Shown here: positions 57,615 to 64,000 of the stretch, piece by piece
Layout: each line of letters opens with the position of its first letter
How positions within the stretch are numbered: the first letter of the stretch is position 1
Notes under the pieces: generated by a model
Database searches by the model: none
Told to the model about the DNA's origin: nothing
Seen by the model: only the letters and a program-made list of their open reading frames with translations
Position numbers and translations under genes: made by a program
Origin: Planctomycetota bacterium
Lineage (GTDB): Bacteria > Planctomycetota > Phycisphaerae > UBA1845 > UTPLA1
Direction of reading: 5' to 3'
NCBI GenBank assembly: GCA_016712275.1
Contig: JADJRI010000001.1
Location: 124,001-188,000 of the forward strand
DNA length: 64,000 bases

Positions 57615-58676
57615 ATGGAATGCATCGCCATCATCAATCAAAAAGGCGGCGTCGGAAAAACGTCAACGGCCGTCAATCTGGGTGCGGGTTTGGCACAGCG
57701 CGGCAAGCGCATGCTGCTGATCGACCTTGATCCGCAAGGCCATCTGACAACGCACTTCGGCCTCGACGGCGATGCGGCCGGGCGCGGCGTGTATGAAGTG
57801 CTCACTCAGAATCTCCCGATCGAAGAGGCCATCCATCCCTACTCCCCCACCATTTCCGTTATTCCCTCCAATGTGGACTTGGCGGCGGCCGAAGTGGAGC
57901 TTGTTTCCGTCGTTGGGCGTGAAGTCATTCTGCGAGACCTGCTGGCGGCTAAAAATTGGCCCTACGACATTGTCATGCTGGACTGTCCGCCCTCGCTGGG
58001 AATTCTCTCGCTCAATGCCCTCTGCATGTCGACCCGCGTGTTGATTCCGGTTCAGCCGCACTTTCTGGCGCTTCAGGGAGCCGGAAAATTGTTTGAAACG
58101 ATCGCACTGGTCAATCACCGATTGAATCCGAAGTTGAGCGTTGCAGGCATGGTGATGTGCCTTTATGACGCAGGTACCCGTCTTTCGGCTGAAGTGGTGG
58201 ACGACCTTGCCAAGTTTCTGGACTCTTCGCGCGGAACCAAGGTGCCGTGGAGCAATGCGCGTATCTTCAAAAATGTAATACGAAGAAACGTGAAACTGGC
58301 GGAATGTCCCAGCTACGGTCAATCCATTTTCGAATATGCGCCCCGAAGCAATGGTGCAACCGATTACCTGGCGCTGGCGGATGAACTGCTGGAAGTGATC
58401 GACGGTCGCACGAAAATTCCATCGGACGAAAGCTTGAAAGTGCCGCCGCCCGAAACTGAAGCGACACCTAAAGACCGCGACGAACCGGTCTCGGCTTCCA
58501 TGCCGGTTGCGCCGCCCGCTTCAGCCGAGAAACCCGTCCGAGCGCCGGCAAGAATTCCGCCATCATCCGCGAAGCCGACCAAGGAAGCTGTGACAACGCC
58601 CACCAAGGAAACAACAGTGGTCATGCCGACAACAACCGATCCGACTCCGACCATGACGGCATCTCCATCCTTGTAG
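57615..58676 (+). CDS. ParA/Soj family ATPase
   Basis: 353 residues from ATG 57615 (MECIAIINQKGGVGKTSTAV); 57600 is an in-frame alternative. Deviant Walker A KGGVGKTS, switch I IDLDPQGHLTTHFGL, Walker B VMLDCPPSLGILSLNAL. Residues 1-265 are the complete ATPase; the last 85 are Pro/Thr/Ala-rich low complexity (SKPTKEAVTTPTKETT-like). ParA proteins move cargo over the nucleoid. No ParB follows; the next gene is VanZ-like, so this may be an orphan positioning ATPase, not the chromosome Par locus. Confidence 0.88.
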   Translation: MECIAIINQKGGVGKTSTAVNLGAGLAQRGKRMLLIDLDPQGHLTTHFGLDGDAAGRGVYEVLTQNLPIEEAIHPYSPTISVIPSNVDLAAAEVELVSVVGREVILRDLLAAKNWPYDIVMLDCPPSLGILSLNALCMSTRVLIPVQPHFLALQGAGKLFETIALVNHRLNPKLSVAGMVMCLYDAGTRLSAEVVDDLAKFLDSSRGTKVPWSNARIFKNVIRRNVKLAECPSYGQSIFEYAPRSNGATDYLALADELLEVIDGRTKIPSDESLKVPPPETEATPKDRDEPVSASMPVAPPASAEKPVRAPARIPPSSAKPTKEAVTTPTKETTVVMPTTTDPTPTMTASPSL

Positions 58677-58705
58677 GGTCGCTGCCTTTATACATGTCGT
58701 GATCC

Positions 58706-59116
58706 ATGCGAATTCGAACACTGATTTGGGTCTTCCTTTTCGGTTGTGCTTTTACGGCCACCCACCTGCCGCCTTCGAACCTGCCATCGGCACCCTGGAT
58801 TAGTGACAAGGCCGAGCACGCATTGGGATTTGCTGTTCTCGGGTTTGTCACTTGCTGGCGATTTGGTGCATGCTCAAGAATGCGCGGTTCATCCGAGGCT
58901 TCAGGACAAACGAGTCGCCGCGATGCACGGGGGAGTATGGGCCTGTACCTGAAGATGGCGTTATTTCTCGCGGCATATGCGCTGGTGGACGAGTCCACAC
59001 AGCCCTGGGTCGGTCGAAGCTGCGAAGCCCTGGATTGGGTGGCCGACATGTTTGGGGCCGCCATCGGATTGCTCGCCGGTGGATTTTGCTTTCACGTTCG
59101 CGGTGCTTCGCGATAA
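58706..59116 (+). CDS. VanZ-like membrane protein
   Basis: 136 residues with three or four hydrophobic segments. Family motifs: FTATHLPPSNLPSAPWISDK, DKAEHALGFAVLGF, ALVDESTQPWVGRSCEALDW and DWVADMFGAAIGLL. VanZ confers low-level teicoplanin resistance in enterococci; in other bacteria the role is unknown. It ends 9 nt before the next gene. Confidence 0.8.
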   Translation: MRIRTLIWVFLFGCAFTATHLPPSNLPSAPWISDKAEHALGFAVLGFVTCWRFGACSRMRGSSEASGQTSRRDARGSMGLYLKMALFLAAYALVDESTQPWVGRSCEALDWVADMFGAAIGLLAGGFCFHVRGASR

Positions 59117-59125
59117 AGTCAGGAC

Positions 59126-60166
59126 ATGCCTCGTTTGCGATTAAGCAGTTTCGAGAACCTGTACGCTGCCTTCCAATGGTTTGCCGGAGTTTGTGTACTG
59201 TTTTTCGCGGCTGCTTCTTGCGAGCCGAACGCCGCCGAACGGGAGCCCGTCTTTACGCCGAAATTCAGAATATTCATCGTTGGCGAAGGTGAGAACGAGC
59301 CGACCTGGCCCGCGCTTCAAGCGGCTGCGGCACGGTTTCAAAAAGACGATGGCAAGAACGAAATCATCGCCATCACCCCCAAGCAGAATTCCCCGCGGGA
59401 ACAGCAGGAGCTGCTCGATAACCTATTGCAGCGGGGACCCAGCGCCGTTTGTTTGCTCCCATGCGATCCAACCGCCCTGCGCAATTCGGTCAATAAGCTG
59501 GTTACATCCGGGTGTCTGGTCGTAACATTTGTCCGTGATGTCTCGGAGTCCAAGCGGTCCTGCTTTTGCGGTCCGTCGGAGCTGGACATCGGGAAACAAG
59601 CGGCGGCGGCTTGCTCGCTGGCTCTGGCCAACCATGCTCAAACCGCAATCACACTCAACGCGGAATCGAGAGGCGAAGTCTACCGCATGCGCAGCCACGC
59701 ATTTCGCCAGGAATTGGCAATTCTCGGATCAATTCTGATCATCAAGCAATTGAACTGCAGCGGCGACCCATTTGAAGCGGCCAATCTCGTCCATTCGGAA
59801 TCAAAAAAGTACCCCCGTACAGGCTGTTGGGTATTGTTTGATGACTGGCCGCTTCGGGTGACGCCCTCGAGCGAGCGACTGCTGCCTCTGGGTTGCCGGA
59901 TCGTTCTCTGCAACGGAAACCCGAAGTATCTGGAGCGCGTTCGCAAGGGCGAAATTCAGGCGATGGTCACGATCGATTTTTTCGATGCCGTCAAGCAGGC
60001 CTATATGGCGGCGCGCGGGCGCGCCGAGAACCCCATGATTGAGTTACCGACCTATCACTCGGTGGATACACTCACGATTAGCATGAGCGAGCTGGACTGG
60101 TACGGCCGCTGCTGGGAAAGCTGGAAGCGCGGATTACCTTCGCCACCGGACAAACCGTGGGAATGA
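59126..60166 (+). CDS. Periplasmic binding-protein-like (sugar ABC) lipoprotein
   Basis: 346 residues. Signal with possible lipobox (FFAAASC, Cys about 32), then the type 1 periplasmic binding fold: FRIFIVGEGENEPTWPALQA, LLQRGPSAVCLLPCDPTALR, CLVVTFVRDVSES, ELDIGKQAAAACSLAL and the C-terminal MVTIDFFDAVKQAYMAARG. This pattern matches the ribose/LacI-type binding proteins. No ABC permease or ATPase lies beside it, so it may act with a remote transporter or as a sensor. Confidence 0.78.
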   Translation: MPRLRLSSFENLYAAFQWFAGVCVLFFAAASCEPNAAEREPVFTPKFRIFIVGEGENEPTWPALQAAAARFQKDDGKNEIIAITPKQNSPREQQELLDNLLQRGPSAVCLLPCDPTALRNSVNKLVTSGCLVVTFVRDVSESKRSCFCGPSELDIGKQAAAACSLALANHAQTAITLNAESRGEVYRMRSHAFRQELAILGSILIIKQLNCSGDPFEAANLVHSESKKYPRTGCWVLFDDWPLRVTPSSERLLPLGCRIVLCNGNPKYLERVRKGEIQAMVTIDFFDAVKQAYMAARGRAENPMIELPTYHSVDTLTISMSELDWYGRCWESWKRGLPSPPDKPWE

Positions 60167-60261
60167 CGGCCGCACGATTCAAATAATCGATTTGTCGTGA
60201 TAGGCATGAGAGGCTGGCTTTGGCCTTGAAGATGTTCGCGGACGGGCGCAGCCAAATCAGA

Positions 60262-61764
60262 TTATCGTGACCCCAGGAAAAATGTGCCGAACGTTCTCAG
60301 CAGGATAATAAGGTCGAGCTCAAGCGATGTGTGTTTGATGTAGTAAAGGTCCAATTGCAATTTTCGGCGGGCATCGGCGATTGTGGCGCCATAACCCAGA
60401 TTGATCTGGGCCCAGCCCGTCAGCCCCGGTTTCATGAGGTGTCTCTGGTCGTAAAATGGAATTAACGAACAGAGCGGCGTGACGAATTCCGGCCGTTCCG
60501 GACGCGGGCCGACAACAGACATGTCGCCGCGAAGAATGTTCCAGAGCTGCGGCAATTCATCGAGTCGAAGTTTTCGCAGCCACCTTCCCAGCGGCGTAAC
60601 GCGCGGATCATTCGACTGGGCCCAGGTTGAACCTCCGGACTCCGCGTCGCTGCGCATCGTACGAAACTTGTGAAGCGTGAAAACCCGCCCCCCCTGTCCG
60701 ACGCGCTGTTGCGAATAAAATGCAGGCCCCCGATCGGAGATCCATATCGCCATTGCAATGAGCGGAAAAAACGGCGCGCTGACCAGCAACCCGACGCCGG
60801 CCACAATGATGTCAAACGCCCGCTTCGCGACGGCATGCTCCTGTCGCTGGCCCTTCAAATCGGCCGCAAGGAACCAACTCGGCGTGATATGCGACACCGG
60901 CACTTCGTGATACATCGATTCATAAAAGGTCGTTTCGTCCGTGACGCGACAGCCCAGGCGGAGGCACGCCAGCGCGGCACGCACGTCGGCCGGAACCTGC
61001 ATGGCGCCATCAGCAACCACAACTTCAGCCACATCGTGTTCCCTGCAGACCGTATCAACACGCCCGATTTCGCCGACATACGGAATATCGCTGCCGCCGA
61101 TGTCTTCGCGGGCCGATCCTTCGGAGCCAAGAACGCCGACGAGACGATAGCCCGGAACCGATCCGCGGCGAACGGAACGGATGATCTTCCCGGTGAGCGG
61201 CCCCTGGCCAATGACCAGCAGTCCGCGACGGACATCGCGCACCGCGTGGTGGGCCAAAAGACGAATCAGGGACGAACTGAATAGAAAAATCACCATGCCG
61301 GTTGCGGCTGCACGGCGGCTCAGACTGGAATACATGAACAGATGCATCACCAGCCATGTCGTGGCCATTGCCACGGTCACCGTCAGCAGACACCTGGCCA
61401 CAATTCGGGAGCGCGACCAGAGCGTCGTATTGTCATAAAGGCCGAACATGCTGCCGGCGAGAACGACGCTGGAGGCAAGAATCGCACTGGCAATCCAAAG
61501 ATGGTAGCTGCCGAGGACTTCCAACGTCGGCGTCCACCAAACGAACAAATCGTGTCCGAGCAGTGTGCCGCTGCAAACGATGACAATGTCCAGGACCATC
61601 CATGCGGCACGCGGCAAATGCAAAAGAAGGCCGCCGAAAATCGAACGCTTGATGACATGTGTTTGCGTGTCGTTCTCGATGTAACGGGGGCGCACCACTT
61701 CCGCCAGCTTGTGTGGCGACGTCATTTCGAATGCAAGTACGGAATTGGTTGTCAGTCCCGACAT
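60262..61764 (-). CDS. Undecaprenyl-phosphate sugar phosphotransferase (WcaJ-like)
   Basis: 500 residues. Four N-terminal membrane helices and a nucleotide-binding-like domain (LLVIGQGPLTGKIIRSVRRG), a fifth helix (VAGVGLLVSAPFFPLIAMAI), then the catalytic domain: AVAKRAFDIIVA, FTLHKFRTMRSDAE, LRKLRLDELPQLWNILRGD, MSVVGPRPERPEF, KPGLTGWAQINLGYG. It transfers a sugar-1-phosphate to undecaprenyl phosphate to start exopolysaccharide synthesis. The convergent neighbour at 59126-60166 is unrelated. Confidence 0.93.
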   Translation of the reverse strand: MSGLTTNSVLAFEMTSPHKLAEVVRPRYIENDTQTHVIKRSIFGGLLLHLPRAAWMVLDIVIVCSGTLLGHDLFVWWTPTLEVLGSYHLWIASAILASSVVLAGSMFGLYDNTTLWSRSRIVARCLLTVTVAMATTWLVMHLFMYSSLSRRAAATGMVIFLFSSSLIRLLAHHAVRDVRRGLLVIGQGPLTGKIIRSVRRGSVPGYRLVGVLGSEGSAREDIGGSDIPYVGEIGRVDTVCREHDVAEVVVADGAMQVPADVRAALACLRLGCRVTDETTFYESMYHEVPVSHITPSWFLAADLKGQRQEHAVAKRAFDIIVAGVGLLVSAPFFPLIAMAIWISDRGPAFYSQQRVGQGGRVFTLHKFRTMRSDAESGGSTWAQSNDPRVTPLGRWLRKLRLDELPQLWNILRGDMSVVGPRPERPEFVTPLCSLIPFYDQRHLMKPGLTGWAQINLGYGATIADARRKLQLDLYYIKHTSLELDLIILLRTFGTFFLGSR

Positions 61765-62041
61765 ATGTAATTTCCCTAACAGACGTTATTGGTATCGGAT
61801 GTCTCGATAGTGGACGTGAGTTCGCAAAAGCAGCCATTCGGGGCTGCAGAAGCTGCGCCCAATGCCGCAACGGGTCTGTGAAGGGCCATTGCTTCCGTTC
61901 GGCGATGCGCAAGTTTCGCGCGACTGTGCGGCCCGTGAAAAACCGGCTTTCCTCCCATAACGCAAGTAACAGTGAGCTGACTCCGATAAAGTTATCGCGG
62001 GGTCATGACGTCGATCGCACCCGGACTCGAGGTAGAACATC
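61765..62041. other. Divergent intergenic region
   Basis: About 280 bases between the minus-strand sugar transferase and the plus-strand lipoprotein; it should carry both promoters. No clear motif seen. Confidence 0.3.
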
Positions 62042-62998
62042 GTGAATCACACCAGTCAATTCATCCGGCAACCCATTCTCCAATCCGCATCACGACTCTT
62101 TGGGTCAGTCTTTTGCGCCGCACTGGTTGTCGGCTGCTCGCAGAATGAAACGTCGCCGAAATATCAGGTCGTCGATGAGGCCCGCGTGATCTCCGTGACG
62201 GCTGCTGACTTTGGTGTCGATTCGTCGGTATTCGATCAGGTCGGCAAGCACGCCCTCATGTCTGAGCCAACGCAGGGCCAGTTCCCATCCGGCATGTGCG
62301 TAACCCAAATTGAGGCATTCGAAAACGATTCAGGCCAGCGAAAGCTCAGAATTGTGTTGATGCCGTCGCAGCACGCCATCTATTGGAATCATCTGTTTGA
62401 TGAGCTTCCATCGGTTCTGCGAGGCGGTCTTTCTGGGCAAGCCGGGGCTGGATCCACGGGGCTGCCAGCGTGATGACATTCTGAACGTCGCATTGGGCGC
62501 GGATTGCGAGTTATGCCTGATCTATGCACGGGTCGAGGAAACCGACGCGGACGCCGAGTACGCGGGCATTCTCTGGAACACGAGAACCAGGACAGCCATG
62601 GCCACCGTTCGCACCCCGGTGATTCTGCCGATTCAGGTGGCCGCGGAGCTGAAGGAAGATCCGAATTGCGATCGTGCCATCGCCGAGGCCGATTTTCGAT
62701 CGGAGCAGGACTTCCGTCGCATGGTGAGGGATCTCATGTGGGACATCGCAAGCCACGATGTCGCGTATGCGGGCAAGGACACAAATCCATGGAAAAATTA
62801 TGTGCCGCCCATGCCGCCAATGTATGATCGGTACCGATTCCCCAATTCGAAAAACCGGTGCCATACAACTCGCCCGGCGTCGAACGGCGGAAGGAAACGC
62901 GCAAGACATCGACCGATGATGAAGCCGTGCCGACAACGACTGACGACGCCTTGAATGAAACAACCGTGGCCGAAGGCGAGCACGATTCAGAACCGTAA
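62042..62998 (+). CDS. Lipoprotein, unknown function, two frameshifts
   Basis: 318 codons from a GTG at 62042. Lipobox LVVGC (Cys about 32). The first part, ending WNHLFDELPSVLR, changes frame near 62430 and continues ILNVALGADCELCLIYARVE, VRTPVILPIQVAAELKEDPN and DLMWDIASHDVAYAG; near 62845 the original frame resumes (FEKPVPYNSPGVERRKETRK) and ends with an acidic, Thr-rich tail. No motif recognised. Next to exopolysaccharide genes, so an envelope or export accessory role is plausible. Confidence 0.6.
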
Positions 62999-63062
62999 GT
63001 TCTTCCTTCAAGCGCGTCGACCACGCAACCCTGCCCGCGAGAGACTTGCGTAAAACGACCAG

Positions 63063-64000
63063 TCATCCAGCACGGCTGACAATGCAGCGGTGCTTTCCCG
63101 ACGCCGTATGCGGAATCTCGGCGACCTGTTGCAATGAGATTCGGGCATTTCCACCGATTCGACGTTGAAGCCCCGACACCACCGATTGCCGCATCGCCTG
63201 ATCGAACGACTCATCGGCGACAACCGACACCGTCAGATCCAGATTCTCACTCTGCTCGATGCAAAACCGTCGAATCCCGCGAGCCTCGCGCAAAACGTAT
63301 ATCAAAGATAACGCGTGTGCCCACCCGCCATCCGCAGTTCGCAGCATGTCGGTCTTTCGACCCTCGATGCACTCAATCGATTCCAGCCCACGGCCACATG
63401 GACACGGCACGGCTGACATGCGGGCCCAGTCTCCCGTTCGATAGCGAATGAACGGCATTCCATACGCATCGAGGTGCGTAACGGTCACTTCACCCGATTC
63501 GCCGATCGATACGGGCTGCTGGCGCGAATCGAGAAGCTCCACGATGAGGCTCTCCATGGTGACGTGATAGCGCCCCTCCATGCACTGGTGGGCGATAAAG
63601 CCTGCCTCGCGCGAGCCATACCCATCGGCAACGGGAACCTGCAAATGTTCCTCGATGATTCTCCGATCTTGTGGTGTGAACAATTCACCCGTTACAAAGG
63701 CCGCTCTCAAGGAACGGGTCATCATTCGCCGGCCGTTTTGCTCGGCAAAAAGCAACAGCCTTGCCAGGCTGCTGGGGTAGCCAAAGACGTGAACCGGATC
63801 GAACCGCTCCCAGTGATCCAAATACACCGACATGCGTCTGGGTGTCATCTCAAACGCATTCAATAGCGTTTGATTGGTAAGCCGATCGCGAATCGCTTTG
63901 ACGCGTCAACCGGAGCGCCCCAGAGATACAATTCCCGCTCGCCGACTTCGATTCCAAACCACTTGCGAGACCGGGCCCGGGCACCCTGATCCGCAGCCTG
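63063..64000 (-). CDS. PaaK/CapK-type AMP-dependent ligase, 5' end beyond the window, one frameshift
   Basis: About 310 residues are visible. DHWERFDPVHVFGYPSSLAR, AAFVTGELFTPQDRRIIEEH, DGYGSREAGFIAHQ, GMPFIRYRTGDWARMSAVPC, PCGRGLESIECIEGRKTDML and HTASGKHRCIV match the phenylacetate-CoA ligase/CapK family. The frame shifts near 63880; upstream, KWFGIEVGERELYLWGAPVD continues to the window edge. Relatives in surface-polysaccharide clusters are of unclear function. It converges on the lipoprotein gene. Confidence 0.82.

Overview
The window looks like a chromosomal piece of a planctomycete (Planctomycetota, possibly Phycisphaerae or a neighbouring lineage). The evidence is a DUF1800/DUF1501 pair, membrane proteins ending in a CRKCGY...CPEC zinc ribbon, an enlarged SecA with a Cys-rich insertion, FliD with many hook-IN repeats, and short palindromes dispersed between genes. 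The DNA is moderately GC-rich. No prophage, integrated plasmid or CRISPR array is visible; the only mobile-type gene is a REP-associated Y1 transposase (24340-24792) next to REP-like repeats.

Quality note. At least 15 genes, including secA, ffh, kynU, fliD, fliC, a xerC/D recombinase and a DEAD-box helicase, are split by one or more small indels, often in short homopolymers. Because universal single-copy genes are hit, I read these as uncorrected sequencing errors rather than pseudogenes. I annotated the reconstructed spans and state roughly where the frame changes.

Layout. 1-4.4 kb (minus): an ABC-2 exporter (permease cut by the window edge, plus ATPase) with two unknown membrane proteins between. 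4.6-9.5 kb (plus): an unknown protein, then DUF1800 and DUF1501. 9.5-16.8 kb: an alkaline-phosphatase-superfamily enzyme coupled to an inositol-monophosphatase-like enzyme, two GGDEF proteins and an Hpt protein (c-di-GMP/phosphorelay signalling), tRNA-His, a rhodanese, a cobalamin-binding-type protein and free methionine sulfoxide reductase. 17-24 kb: small rhodanese and TPR-like proteins, an M24 peptidase, a PAP2 phosphatase, and a translationally coupled ACMSD-kynureninase pair (tryptophan/kynurenine degradation). 24-30 kb: RAYT and REP elements, a DEAD-box helicase, a single-domain globin and a Xer recombinase. 30-33.7 kb: lipoprotein, TolB-like and TPR envelope proteins. 33.8-42 kb (minus): fliS, fliD, fliC, a divergent flagellin-like gene, a family 2 glycosyltransferase and a bifunctional heptose-activating enzyme, suggesting a glycosylated flagellum. 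43.7-54.6 kb: membrane protein, idi, secA, an SDR, a TerC-PGPGW fusion and ffh. 55-60 kb: a structured leader or small RNA before a pyrK-like gene, gph, a 26-residue lysine-rich H1-like gene, an orphan ParA, VanZ and a sugar-binding lipoprotein. 60-64 kb: an undecaprenyl-phosphate sugar transferase, a lipoprotein and a PaaK/CapK-type ligase, probably the edge of an exopolysaccharide locus.

The least explained signals are the promoter-hairpin-pseudoknot-terminator unit at 54994-55140, the autonomous H1-like minigene at 57026-57299, the hairpin-rich flagellin leader at 39432-39700, and the inverted-copy palindromes at 11495 and 49719.
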